From contig NZ_JADBEF010000001.1 in the NCBI RefSeq assembly GCF_014873535.1, positions 6,448,001 to 6,512,000 on the forward strand: a stretch of 64,000 bases of DNA, in the 5' to 3' direction. This document shows positions 18,123-26,706 of this stretch, piece by piece. A program made the position numbers and the translations under genes. The notes under the pieces were generated by a model. It made no database searches. It was given only the letters and a program-made list of their open reading frames with translations, and was not told the DNA's origin. The first letter of the stretch is position 1; the number at the start of each line of letters is the position of its first letter. Source of the DNA: Nonomuraea africana. Its GTDB lineage: Bacteria > Actinomycetota > Actinomycetes > Streptosporangiales > Streptosporangiaceae.

Positions 18123-18875
18123 ATGACGGAGGAGCTGACCGGGCGCACCGCCCTGGTGACGGGGGCGGGAAGCGGGATCGGCAGGGCGTGCGCCGTCAGG
18201 CTGGCCGCGGCGGGGGCCAGGGTGCTGGTCGTCGACAGGTCCGGCGCGGCGGCCGAGCGGGTGGCGAAGGAGATCGGAGGGGTCGCGGTCACCGCCGATC
18301 TCTCGCTCGACGGCTTCCTCGGCGAGCTTCCCCGCGAACCCGTCGACATCCTCGTGAACAACGCCGGATTCCAGCACGTCGCGCCGATCGAGGAGTTCCC
18401 TCCCGAGATCTTCGCCACCATGCTCAAGGTCATGCTGGAGGCCCCCTTCCTGCTGGCCAGGCACGTGCTGCCGGGCATGTACGCCAGAGGCTGGGGCCGC
18501 GTGGTCAATGTCTCCTCCGTCCACGGGCTGCGGGCCTCGCCGTACAAGGCGGCCTACGTCGCGGCCAAGCACGGCCTCGAGGGGCTGTCGAAGGTGATCG
18601 CGCTCGAAGGCGCGGCCAAGGGCGTGACCTCGACCTGCGTCAATCCCGGCTACGTCCGCACCGAGCTGGTCGAGAGGCAGATCGCGGCCCAAGCCGTCTC
18701 CCACGGCATACCCGAGAGCGAGGTCGTCGAGCAGGTGATGCTCCAGCCCGCCGCGGTGAAGCGGCTGATCGAGCCGGCGGAGGTCGCCGAGCTGGTCGCC
18801 TACCTGTGCGGCCCGCACGGCTCCTTCGTCACCGGCGTCTCCCTTCCCGTGGACGGTGGATGGACGGCTCGCTAG
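18123..18875 (+). CDS. 3-hydroxybutyrate dehydrogenase (SDR family)
   Basis: 250 residues, a classical short-chain dehydrogenase oxidising 3-hydroxybutyrate to acetoacetate with NAD. The cofactor motif is TGAGSGIGRA (residues 13-22), with NNAG near residue 80. Catalytic Ser, Tyr and Lys lie in VNVSSVHGLRASPYKAAYVAAKHG. The C-terminus CGPHGSFVTGVSLPVDGGWTAR matches hydroxybutyrate dehydrogenases specifically, as do the LQPAAVKRLIEPAEVAEL residues. The next gene starts 16 nt inside its 3' end. The neighbours (regulator, permease, esterase) fit uptake and use of hydroxybutyrate or its oligomers. Confidence 0.88.
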   Translation: MTEELTGRTALVTGAGSGIGRACAVRLAAAGARVLVVDRSGAAAERVAKEIGGVAVTADLSLDGFLGELPREPVDILVNNAGFQHVAPIEEFPPEIFATMLKVMLEAPFLLARHVLPGMYARGWGRVVNVSSVHGLRASPYKAAYVAAKHGLEGLSKVIALEGAAKGVTSTCVNPGYVRTELVERQIAAQAVSHGIPESEVVEQVMLQPAAVKRLIEPAEVAELVAYLCGPHGSFVTGVSLPVDGGWTAR

Positions 18876-20701
18876 CCTTCCTCGACCTGCTGGCCAGAGA
18901 GGCGTCGGCGGTCGAGTTCGAGGGCCCGATACTCAAGGCCAGGGCCGAGGGCGCCAGCCACCAGGTCATCGAGGAACTCGAAGAGGCCAAGCTGCGGGCA
19001 CTCAAGGTCCGCGCGCTGCTGCGGCGCAGGGCCAGACGCGAGGCCGAGCTGAGCGCGCTCTACGACACCGCGGGCGACCTGGCGGGCCTGCGCGACCTCG
19101 ACGCCGTGCTCGAGGCCATCGTGCACAGGGCCAGGCAGCTGCTCGGCACCGACACCGCCTACATGACGCTGCACGACCCCGACAGGGGCGACACCTTCAT
19201 GCGGGTGACCGACGGCTCGATCTCGGCCGACTTCCGTGCGCTCAGGCTGGCGATGGGCGCGGGGCTCGGCGGCCTGGTGGCGCAGACGGCGACGCCGTAC
19301 TCCACCGCCGACTACTTCGCCGACGCCCGCTTCAGGCACACCGCCGAGATCGACCACGCGGTCAAGGAGGAGGGCCTGGTCGCCATCCTCGGTGTGCCAC
19401 TGCGGCTGGGACGCAGGGTGATCGGCGTGCTCATGGCCGCCAACCGCAGCGCCAGGCCGTTCGCCCAGGAGGAGGTCTCGCTGCTGGCGAGCCTCGCCGC
19501 GCACGCGGCAGTCGCGATCGACAACGCCAGGCTGCTGCAGGAGACGCGCAACGCCCTCGACGAGCTCTCCCACGCGCACCGGATCGCCAGGGAGCACAGC
19601 GACGCGGTGGAGCGGGCCGCGCTGGCCCACGACAGGATGACGGGGCTGGTGCTGCGCGGCGGCGGCATCGAGGACGTGGCGGCCGTGGTCACCGAGGTGC
19701 TCGGCGGCACGCTCGCCGTCCTCGACGAGACGGGACGGCCGCTGGTCGGCGAGGTGGAGGACGGCGTCCTCGACCAGGCGGTGCCCGGCCGCACGGTCAG
19801 GAGGGGCGACCTCATGATCAGCCAGAGCGCGCCGCTGTGCACGCTGGTCCTGCGGAGCGACGACGCCGACGAGCGCATCCTGGAGCGGGCCGCGCTGGTC
19901 TGCGCGCTGCTGCTGCTGTTCCGCAGGAGCGTCGCGGAGGCGGAGGGCAGGGTGCGCGGCGAGCTGCTCGACGACCTCATCTCCCGTGCCGCCGAGGACC
20001 CGCGCGGCCTCACCGACCGCGCCCGCAGGCTCGGCGTCGACCTGTCCGCCCCGCACCTGCTGGTCGTGGCCAGGCACGACGGCCAGCGCGAGCGCGCCGC
20101 GTTCTGGGCCTCGTCGCAGGCGGCGGTCGCCAGAGGGCTGGCGGCCGCGCGCGGCCAGGAGGTGGTGCTCCTGCTTCCCGGCACCGACCCCGGCGGCACC
20201 GCCCAGCGCGTGGCCACCGAGCTGACCGCCTCTCTCGGCTCCCCCGCGACGGCCGGCGCGGCCGGCCCGATCACCGAGCCCACGCACGTCCCCAGGGCCC
20301 ACAGGGAGGCGCTGCGCTGCGCCGAGTCGCTGATCGCGCTCGGCCGGGCCGGCGACGGCGCCGGCGCCGCCGAGCTGGGCTTCGTCGGCCTGCTGATCGG
20401 CGAGGGACGCGACGTCCGCGCCTTCGTCTCGGCCACGCTCGGCCCCGTCATCGACTACGACGAGCGCAGGGGCACCGCCCTGCTCGGCACGCTCGCCGCC
20501 TACTTCGCCTCGGGCGGCTCCCCCTCGCGCACCGCCGAGGCCATGCACATCCACGTCAACACCGTCACCCAGCGCCTCGACAGGGTCGCCAGGCTGCTCG
20601 GCGACGGCTGGCAGGAGCCCGAGCGCGCCCTGGAGATCCAGCTCGCCCTGCGCCTGCGCCACATATCCGCGGCGGGGACTGTGGGGCCGACGCCCATATA
20701 A
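18860..20701 (+). CDS. GAF-domain transcriptional regulator with PucR/CdaR-type C-terminal HTH
   Basis: 613 residues. The order is an N-terminal coiled segment (about 20-65, EELEEAKLRALKVRALLRRR), a GAF sensor domain (about 70-225, AVLEAIVHRARQLLGTDTAYMTLHDP), a middle region, and a C-terminal PucR-type helix-turn-helix (LLGTLAAYFASGGSPSRTAEAMHIHVNTVTQRLDRVARLL). The ATG overlaps the dehydrogenase gene by 16 nt, so the two are co-expressed. It likely senses a catabolite and activates this module. The Crp-like palindrome just past its stop probably serves the downstream permease. Confidence 0.88.
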   Translation: MDGSLAFLDLLAREASAVEFEGPILKARAEGASHQVIEELEEAKLRALKVRALLRRRARREAELSALYDTAGDLAGLRDLDAVLEAIVHRARQLLGTDTAYMTLHDPDRGDTFMRVTDGSISADFRALRLAMGAGLGGLVAQTATPYSTADYFADARFRHTAEIDHAVKEEGLVAILGVPLRLGRRVIGVLMAANRSARPFAQEEVSLLASLAAHAAVAIDNARLLQETRNALDELSHAHRIAREHSDAVERAALAHDRMTGLVLRGGGIEDVAAVVTEVLGGTLAVLDETGRPLVGEVEDGVLDQAVPGRTVRRGDLMISQSAPLCTLVLRSDDADERILERAALVCALLLLFRRSVAEAEGRVRGELLDDLISRAAEDPRGLTDRARRLGVDLSAPHLLVVARHDGQRERAAFWASSQAAVARGLAAARGQEVVLLLPGTDPGGTAQRVATELTASLGSPATAGAAGPITEPTHVPRAHREALRCAESLIALGRAGDGAGAAELGFVGLLIGEGRDVRAFVSATLGPVIDYDERRGTALLGTLAAYFASGGSPSRTAEAMHIHVNTVTQRLDRVARLLGDGWQEPERALEIQLALRLRHISAAGTVGPTPI

Positions 20702-20716
20702 GTGACGCCGGTCACT
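20701..20716. promoter_or_regulatory. Crp/GlxR-like palindrome before the MHS permease
   Basis: AGTGAC-GCCG-GTCACT has perfect 6-bp arms and fits GTGA-N6-TCAC, the core recognised by Crp/Fnr-family regulators in actinobacteria. It begins at the last base of the regulator's TAA stop and ends 38 bp before the permease ATG. Confidence 0.5.
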
Positions 20717-20754
20717 CTTTACCGTGGGCGAAACCCCCCAGAAAAGGCGAACCT

Positions 20755-22026
20755 ATGAGCATCAAAAAGATCGTGGCCGCGAGCCTGATCGGCACCACCA
20801 TCGAGTGGTACGACTTCTTCCTGTACGGCTCGGCGGCGGCCCTCGTCTTCAACGTCCTGTTCTTCCCCGACTCCGACCCGCTGACCGGCACGCTCCTCGC
20901 GTTCCTCACCTACGCCGTCGGCTTCGTCGCCCGCCCCCTCGGCGGCCTGGTCTTCGGCCACTTCGGCGACCGCCTCGGCCGCAAGACGCTGCTGGTCATC
21001 AGCCTGCTGCTGATGGGCGTCGCGACCTTCCTCATCGGCTGCCTGCCCACCCACGCGGCCATCGGCGGCGCGGCACCGCTGCTGCTGACCGCGCTCCGCC
21101 TGGTGCAGGGCTTCGCGCTGGGCGGCGAGTGGGGCGGCGCCGTCCTGATCGTCTCCGAGCACGGCGACGCCGGCAGGCGCGGGTTCTGGGCCTCGTGGCC
21201 GCAGGCCGGCGCGCCCGGCGGGAACCTGCTGGCCACGGGCGTGCTGGCGCTGCTGGCCGCCTTCCAGTCCGACGAGGCCTTCCTGTCGTGGGGCTGGCGT
21301 GTGCCGTTCCTGCTGTCGGGCGTGCTGGTGATGGTCGGCCTGTGGATCAGGCTCTCCATCAGCGAGTCGCCCGTCTTCCAGCAGGCTCCCCCGCTGGAGG
21401 ACAAGACGCCGATCGTGGGTGTGCTCAGGCACCACTGGCGCGACGTCCTGGTCGCGATCGGCGCCCGCCTGGCCGAGAACATCTCCTTCTACCTGATCAC
21501 CGTCTTCGTCATCACCTACGGCACGACCGTCGTCAAGCTGGACCGGGGGACCGTCCTGAACGCGGTCCTGATCGGCTCCGCGATCCACTTCCTGACGATC
21601 CCGCTCTGGGGCGCGCTCTCCGACCGCCTCGGCCGCCGCCCCGTCTATCTCGCGGGCGCCGCGGGGATCGGCGTGTGGATCTTCGCCTTCTTCCCGCTGA
21701 TCAACACCGGCGGCTTCCTGGCGATCACCCTGGCCGTCACCGTCGGCCTGCTCTTCCACGGCATGATGTACGGCCCGCAGGCCGCATTCTTCTCCGAGCT
21801 GTTCGGCACGAGGATGCGCTACACGGGCGTCTCGATCGGCGCCCAGCTCTCGGCCATCGTGGCGGGCGCGCTCGCCCCGGTCATCGCCGTCAGGCTGCTG
21901 CAGGAGTTCGGCTCGTGGGTCCCGATCGCCGGCTACCTGGCCATCGCCGCCGTGCTCACCCTGGTGGCGGTCTACGCCGCCCGCGAGACCCAGGGCCGCG
22001 ACCTCGCGGAGAAGGTCAACGCATGA
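20755..22026 (+). CDS. MHS-family MFS transporter (metabolite:H+ symporter)
   Basis: 423 residues, twelve membrane segments. The metabolite:H+ symporter signatures are clear: TTIEWYDFFLYGSAAALVF at the N-terminus, GHFGDRLGRKTLLVISLLLMG in loop 2-3 and RLVQGFALGGEWGGAVL in helix 4. A second-half loop reads GALSDRLGRRPVYLAG. Relatives import organic acids such as shikimate, ketoglutarate, proline or betaine. Given the 3-hydroxybutyrate dehydrogenase and esterase neighbours, 3-hydroxybutyrate or a related acid is the likely substrate (inference). The TGA stop overlaps the next ATG by 4 nt. Confidence 0.9.
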   Translation: MSIKKIVAASLIGTTIEWYDFFLYGSAAALVFNVLFFPDSDPLTGTLLAFLTYAVGFVARPLGGLVFGHFGDRLGRKTLLVISLLLMGVATFLIGCLPTHAAIGGAAPLLLTALRLVQGFALGGEWGGAVLIVSEHGDAGRRGFWASWPQAGAPGGNLLATGVLALLAAFQSDEAFLSWGWRVPFLLSGVLVMVGLWIRLSISESPVFQQAPPLEDKTPIVGVLRHHWRDVLVAIGARLAENISFYLITVFVITYGTTVVKLDRGTVLNAVLIGSAIHFLTIPLWGALSDRLGRRPVYLAGAAGIGVWIFAFFPLINTGGFLAITLAVTVGLLFHGMMYGPQAAFFSELFGTRMRYTGVSIGAQLSAIVAGALAPVIAVRLLQEFGSWVPIAGYLAIAAVLTLVAVYAARETQGRDLAEKVNA

Positions 22027-23021
22027 AGGTGACCACGTCGCGGCTCACGCAGAACGTGCTGGAGGGGCCGCGCGCCGAGGGCGAGCCCGTGTTGTTCGTC
22101 CACGGCAACGTCTCCTCCGCCGCCTTCTGGCGCGACACGCTCGCCGCCATGCCGGACGACTACCGCCCGCTCGCGGCCGACCTGCGCGGATTCGGCGAGA
22201 GCGACCCCGCCCCCGTGGACGCCACCCGCGGCCTGCGCGACTTCTCCGACGACCTGGTCGAGCTCGTGGCGGCCATGGAGCTCGGCCCCGTCCACCTGGT
22301 CGGCTGGAGCATGGGCGGCGGCGTCGTGATGCAGGTGCTGCGCGACCACCCGGCTCTGGTCCGCTCGCTCACGCTGGTCAACCCGGTCTCACCGTACGGC
22401 TACAGCGGCACCGAGGGCGCCGACGGCGTCCTCACCCACGCCGACGGCACCGGAGCCGGCGCGGGCGCCGCCAACACCGACTTCGTGGCCAGGCTCGCCA
22501 AGGGCGACACGTCGGCGGAGTCGCCCACCTCGCCGCGCAGCGTCTTCCGCACCTCCTACGTCGCCAAACCGGTCGCCGACGAGGACTTCTACGTCGCCTC
22601 GATGCTGACCACCAGGGTCGGCGACGACAACTACCCCGGTGACGCCGTCACCTCCGCGGCCTGGCCAGGTGTGCGCCCCGGCACGCGCGGCGTGCTCAAC
22701 GCCCTGGCCCCGACCCACTTCCGCATCGACGACCTGCACACCGTCGAGCCCAGGCCGCCGATCCTGTGGATCAGGGGCGCCGACGACGTGATCGTCTCCG
22801 ACGCCTCGCCGTTCGACCTGGCCCAGCTCGGCCTGCTCGGCATCGTGCCCGGCTCGCCGGGCACGCCGGCCCAGCCCATGGTCACCCAGACCAGGGCCGC
22901 GCTGGAGCGCTACGGCGACTACCGCGAGGCCGTGCTGGCGGAGTGCGGCCACAGCCCGCATCTCGAACACCCGGAGGAGTTCCGCCGGCTGCTGGTGGCG
23001 CACCTTCAGGCGCGCAGGTAG
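22023..23021 (+). CDS. Alpha/beta hydrolase, probably hydroxyalkanoate esterase
   Basis: 332 residues. The fold is evident from FVHGNVSSAAFW (oxyanion HG), the nucleophile elbow HLVGWSMGGGVVM with Ser, RPPILWIRGADDVIVSDAS (acid) and AECGHSPHLEHPEEF with the catalytic His. It is larger than simple hydrolases owing to an insert around residues 135-225 (lid). It is coupled by ATGA to the permease and is the last gene of the module. Hydrolysis of 3-hydroxybutyrate esters or oligomers would feed the dehydrogenase. Its 3' end overlaps the convergent glycosyltransferase gene by 16 bp. Confidence 0.82.
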   Translation: MKVTTSRLTQNVLEGPRAEGEPVLFVHGNVSSAAFWRDTLAAMPDDYRPLAADLRGFGESDPAPVDATRGLRDFSDDLVELVAAMELGPVHLVGWSMGGGVVMQVLRDHPALVRSLTLVNPVSPYGYSGTEGADGVLTHADGTGAGAGAANTDFVARLAKGDTSAESPTSPRSVFRTSYVAKPVADEDFYVASMLTTRVGDDNYPGDAVTSAAWPGVRPGTRGVLNALAPTHFRIDDLHTVEPRPPILWIRGADDVIVSDASPFDLAQLGLLGIVPGSPGTPAQPMVTQTRAALERYGDYREAVLAECGHSPHLEHPEEFRRLLVAHLQARR

Positions 23022-24991
23022 CGGTGCGTGCTCGCCCGTGCCAGCCGTACGGCGTGCCGTGCTCCTGGCACGCGCCGGGCCAGCCTGCGCAGCGCCGTGT
23101 CGCGGCCCAGCGGGTTGCGTTCGGGGTCGACCGCGGCGGCCGGCCTGACCTCGATCCTGCCGCGGCGCATCTCGAGAGCGAAACGCAGCCCCGTCTCCTT
23201 GTCCTCGAGGCGCAGCGACGTCAGCCACGCGCCGGGTCCCAGGTGCTCCTTGCCCGGCATGATCCGCTTGACGGGCACCTTGGCGACCAGCTGACCCGGC
23301 GTCTTCCCCGGCAGGCCCGGCTCGATCAGTGCCGGCGCGCTCACCTCGCGGCCCCAGCGCGTGGGGTCGCGCAGCACCAGCTCCATGGCGGGGCCCCCGC
23401 TCGGCGGCACGTACGGCACCGGCACCACCACGTAGCAGTGGCCGTCGCGCTTGGTGACGGTCGCGGAGGGTGAGACCAGGGCGATCGACTCGGCGAACGT
23501 CTTGGGCTCGACGCACAGCCCGAGCTCTCCCTTGTCGCTCCAGTACGGCACGACCAGGCGCCTCCTCGGCCGTTCGGCCAGCACGCCGAGGCAGGTCAGC
23601 GGACCCTCCGACCTGGCCCTGGCGGAGGCACGGTGCGCTCCGCCGTACATCCTGACGTGGACCTCCCAGTGCCCGGAGGGCAGTGAGTCGCCGACCGCGG
23701 CGGTGCCGACGTCGATGCGCGCCCTGCCGTGCACCTGGACGCGCACCCTGCCGCGCTCGTTGATCCGCACGATCTCGCCGGCCACCGGGACGAAGTAGAT
23801 GTCTCCGGTCTCCTGCTGCCTGACGTAGACCTCGATGCGGGCGCGCTCGACCTCTTCGGTGACGTCGGTGACGTCCTCGGGCAGCAGGGTGGCGTCGACC
23901 GAGCCGGGCGGGCGCCAGTAGAGGCGGTCGCCCTCCTCGCGGAAGCGGGCGGGCTCGCCCGCGTGCGTGTAGATCTCCACCTCCAGGCCGAAGTCCAGCG
24001 CGGCGCCCATCCAGCACAGGTCGACGAGATCGGCCCTGAGGCCGCCCCTGCCCCAGTCGTTGGCGAAGCTGACGAGCTGGTCCAGGCGGCCCGCCCGGAG
24101 CAGGACGGCCACGGCCCGCAGATGCACGGGCAGGTGGCGGTCGAGCCGCTCGGGGAAGCGCTCCAGGACCAGCCTCCTGAAGGTGGTGAAGAACGCCCCT
24201 CTGTCCACCGAGGAGTTGGCGAACCTCGCGCCCACGAACGGGCGCAGCACGGTGGTGCGGAACCAGTGGGCGTACATCCGGTCGCGCTGGCTGCCCTCCT
24301 CGGTGCTCGCGTCGATGAGGTCGAGCAGCGCGTGGAGTTCGGTGATCACCACCGAGGGCGGGTCGTCCGGCTGTTCGTCCTGCTCGCCGAGGTGGCAGCA
24401 GACCTCGCCGGCCAGCACCGTGACCACCTTGGCGGCGAGGTAGGCGCGCAGCGAGAACGCCTGCTCGGCCACCTTCCCCCCGGGTACGGCGAAGCCCAGC
24501 CGGTGTTCCTCGAGGAAGGCCCGCCGGAACAGCTTGTGCGGGGTGAGCAGGGTGAGCAGCTTGTCCCGCAGCACGTCGGCACGCGCCCGGTTGGCCTCGA
24601 AGGCCGCCATCGGCGGGCCGCCGTCGCGCACGAGCCTGCCGATCAGCACGTCGGCGTCGCACTCGACGGCCCGCTCGTACATCATCTCCAGTGCGCCGCG
24701 CGTCAGCCTGTCGCACTGGTCGAGCAGGTAGACGTAGTCGCCTCTGGCGCTGGCGACGCCCACGTTGCGGCCGCGCACCGCCGAGCGGGTGTGGGGCAGG
24801 TGCAGGACCCGCACGTTGCGCCGGACGGCGGCGATCGTGTCGAGCCGTTCGGCGATCCCGTCCGTGGAGCCGTCGTCCACGAAGATCACTTCATAGTCGT
24901 CCGGTGGCAGCGTCTGCTCCAGGACGGAACGGATGCATGCGTCGGCGGTCTCGCCTGGATTGTGAACATTCACGATCACACTGACCTTCAC
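23006..24991 (-). CDS. GT2 glycosyltransferase with long C-terminal extension
   Basis: 661 residues. The N-terminal GT-A domain (about 1-230) has VSVIVNVHNPGETADACIRS, IFVDDGSTDGIAERL and RGRNVGVASARGDYVYLLD. The usual DxD is replaced by DQCD, so metal binding may be altered. The rest (about 330-660) is beta-rich with no family I can name, resembling the C-terminal extensions of actinomycete teichoic-acid or polysaccharide glycosyltransferases. GTG start. It is monocistronic and overlaps the convergent hydrolase gene by 16 bp. A cell-envelope polymer role is likely, but the acceptor is unknown. Confidence 0.82.
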   Translation of the reverse strand: MKVSVIVNVHNPGETADACIRSVLEQTLPPDDYEVIFVDDGSTDGIAERLDTIAAVRRNVRVLHLPHTRSAVRGRNVGVASARGDYVYLLDQCDRLTRGALEMMYERAVECDADVLIGRLVRDGGPPMAAFEANRARADVLRDKLLTLLTPHKLFRRAFLEEHRLGFAVPGGKVAEQAFSLRAYLAAKVVTVLAGEVCCHLGEQDEQPDDPPSVVITELHALLDLIDASTEEGSQRDRMYAHWFRTTVLRPFVGARFANSSVDRGAFFTTFRRLVLERFPERLDRHLPVHLRAVAVLLRAGRLDQLVSFANDWGRGGLRADLVDLCWMGAALDFGLEVEIYTHAGEPARFREEGDRLYWRPPGSVDATLLPEDVTDVTEEVERARIEVYVRQQETGDIYFVPVAGEIVRINERGRVRVQVHGRARIDVGTAAVGDSLPSGHWEVHVRMYGGAHRASARARSEGPLTCLGVLAERPRRRLVVPYWSDKGELGLCVEPKTFAESIALVSPSATVTKRDGHCYVVVPVPYVPPSGGPAMELVLRDPTRWGREVSAPALIEPGLPGKTPGQLVAKVPVKRIMPGKEHLGPGAWLTSLRLEDKETGLRFALEMRRGRIEVRPAAAVDPERNPLGRDTALRRLARRVPGARHAVRLARASTHRYLRA

Positions 24992-25052
24992 ACGGCCAAG
25001 CGTGAGCCGTCATCCGCTCAACGGCGAGCGGACTTGCCCATCACAGAGGGTG

Positions 25053-25775
25053 TCAGTACCAGCCCCTTGCCATGGAATGGCTCCAGGCACCACAGGGCGT
25101 GCCATAGCGGCCCTTGATATAACCCAATCCCCACTTGATCTGGGTCGCCGCATTGGTCTGCCAGTCGGCGCCCGCGCTGGCCATCTTGCTGCCGGGCAGC
25201 GACTGTGGGATGCCGTAGGCGCCCGAGTAGCGGTTCATGGCCCGCTCGTTCCAGCCGCTCTCCTTGTGCCAGAGTTTCTCCAGGCAGCCCCACTGGTCGT
25301 CGCCGAAGCCGAAGCCCGCGAGCATGCCCTTGGCCAGGGCCTTGTTGCTGCCGGGCGAGGGGGTGCTGCCAGGGGGGAAGTTGGCGGCCGGGATGCCGTC
25401 GCCGCCCGGGCCCTGGGCGACGACCTTGATGGGGTTGAGCTTCGGCTTGTTCTTGCGGCTGTCGGCGAGCTGGTCCTTGCGCATGGCGTCGACGGCCGCG
25501 GCCTTGAGGACGTCGGCGCTCGGGTCTTCGGCGAAGGGATCGCCGCTGCCGAACAGGCCGCTCATCTCCCCCATCGTGAGACCGGGCTTGGGCGGGGCCG
25601 TGGCGTTCTGGTAGGCCGTGTAGGCCACGAAGCCACCGCCGCCGAAGACGACCACCACGGTGAGGCCAGCGATCAGAATGCGCTTCGGGGTCAGCGCGGA
25701 GGAACGGGCCGGCCGGCGCCGGCCACGGGGCACCTCGGGCGCTGGACGCTCACTCAACTGCGGACCTTGGCTCAC
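25053..25775 (-). CDS. Membrane-anchored lytic-transglycosylase-like cell-wall protein
   Basis: 240 residues with a GTG start. A cytoplasmic Pro/Arg-rich N-terminus, one membrane helix (about 32-52, ILIAGLTVVVVFGGGGFVAYTA) and a Pro/Gly linker lead to a C-terminal lysozyme-like domain: CLEKLWHKESGWNERAMNRYSGAYGIPQSLPG, with the catalytic Glu in HKESGWN, then WQTNAATQIKWGLGYIKGRYGTPCGAW. Two Cys may form a disulphide. This is the aggregation-promoting-factor/SLT type seen in many actinomycetes. The 250-bp upstream region carries a perfect Crp-like box. A short inverted repeat, GCTCA..TGAGC, spans the start codon. Confidence 0.85.
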   Translation of the reverse strand: MSQGPQLSERPAPEVPRGRRRPARSSALTPKRILIAGLTVVVVFGGGGFVAYTAYQNATAPPKPGLTMGEMSGLFGSGDPFAEDPSADVLKAAAVDAMRKDQLADSRKNKPKLNPIKVVAQGPGGDGIPAANFPPGSTPSPGSNKALAKGMLAGFGFGDDQWGCLEKLWHKESGWNERAMNRYSGAYGIPQSLPGSKMASAGADWQTNAATQIKWGLGYIKGRYGTPCGAWSHSMARGWY

Positions 25776-26025
25776 GACCTATGAGCTTGCCCTGTCAGAG
25801 GGGGTGGTTGGCAACCGAAACGTGGCATTGGGTTGGGGTTCCCTTGACCAACCAGGCGTTTTCAGATCATGTGATTTTCATCACATCGGGGTATTGGTCC
25901 ACCCTTCGTGCCCCCGCCCCGAAGGGAGGACCTCCCTCAGGCTGCCGGAGGATCTTTGTGGTCTTGTGCGCGAGATGTCACAGTTTCATGACACCGAACG
26001 GATTTTCCCAGGTTGGAAGAATAAT
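25776..26025. promoter_or_regulatory. Divergent regulatory region between wall hydrolase and response-regulator genes
   Basis: Besides the Crp-like box at 25869-25886, it contains AGGGAGG-A-CCTCCCT (25923-25937, perfect 7-bp arms) and TGTCA-N8-TGACA (25976-25993). The last lies about 33 bp before the response-regulator start and is a candidate autoregulatory site. I looked for a c-di-AMP riboswitch ahead of the hydrolase and did not recognise one. Confidence 0.4.
25869..25886. promoter_or_regulatory. Perfect Crp-like box
   Basis: ATGTGAT-TTTC-ATCACAT has perfect 7-bp arms and contains TGTGA-N6-TCACA, the canonical Crp/GlxR operator. It is AT-rich against a GC-rich background and lies 93 bp upstream of the wall-hydrolase GTG and 139 bp upstream of the response-regulator GTG. 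Confidence 0.6.
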
Positions 26026-26706
26026 GTGCGCGTGGCAGGAATCCTCCTGGTCGAAGATGACCCCTCCGTGCGGACGGCGCTCGAGCTGGCTCTGACCCGC
26101 CAGGGTCACTCCGTCACCTCCTACGCGACCGGCGAGGAGGCTCTAGACCACGTCAGGTCGCGACGGCCGGAGATCGCCATCCTCGACGTCATGCTGCCGG
26201 GCATCGACGGGGTCGAGGTCTGCAGGCGCATCCGCAGGCTCGACCAGCTTCCCGTCATCCTCCTCACCGCGAGGGGCGACGACCTCGACGTGGTCGTCGG
26301 GCTGGAGGCGGGAGCCGACGACTACGTCGTCAAGCCGGTCGAGCCCAGGGTGCTCGACGCGCGCATCAGGGCGATCCTGCGCAGGGCCGAGTCGGCCACC
26401 TCCGACCGCATCACCTTCGGCGACCTGGTCATCGACAGGGGCGCGCTCAAGGTGAGCCTGGCCGGCAAGGAGATCCACCTCACCCCCACCGAGCTGCGCC
26501 TCCTGCTCGAACTGGTCCGCCACCCCGGACAGGTGCTCAACCGGCGCTACCTGCTGCGCGTGGTCTGGGACCACACCCACGTGGCCGACTCCCGCCTCGT
26601 CGACGCCTGCGTCCAGCGGGTGCGTGCCAAGATCGAACCCAGGCCCGCCGAGCCGATGTTCATCCACACCGTGCGCGGCTTCGGCTACCGGTTCAGCCCC
26701 CCGTGA
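26026..26706 (+). CDS. OmpR/PhoB-family response regulator (CseB-like)
   Basis: 226 residues. The receiver domain (1-115) has acidic residues VEDD, the phospho-acceptor in AILDVMLPGIDG and the switch Lys in DDYVVKPVEP. The winged-helix DNA-binding domain (about 130-226) ends HTVRGFGYRFSPP. GTG is chosen because GGAAGA lies 6 nt upstream. A second GTG two codons on is possible. The HK gene follows with a GTGA overlap and a lipoprotein gene comes third, recalling the cell-envelope-stress CseB-CseC-CseA set, though without the sigma-E gene and in a different order. Confidence 0.92.
   Translation: MRVAGILLVEDDPSVRTALELALTRQGHSVTSYATGEEALDHVRSRRPEIAILDVMLPGIDGVEVCRRIRRLDQLPVILLTARGDDLDVVVGLEAGADDYVVKPVEPRVLDARIRAILRRAESATSDRITFGDLVIDRGALKVSLAGKEIHLTPTELRLLLELVRHPGQVLNRRYLLRVVWDHTHVADSRLVDACVQRVRAKIEPRPAEPMFIHTVRGFGYRFSPP

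Noticed and set aside
23729..25117. Long plus-strand frame opposite the glycosyltransferase
   Set aside because: It is the antisense shadow of a well-supported GT2 gene, with composition typical of mirror frames.
25776..26025. c-di-AMP (ydaO-type) riboswitch ahead of the lytic-transglycosylase-like gene
   Set aside because: Such switches often precede wall-lytic genes in actinobacteria, but I do not see the conserved core elements in this 250 bp on the minus strand.
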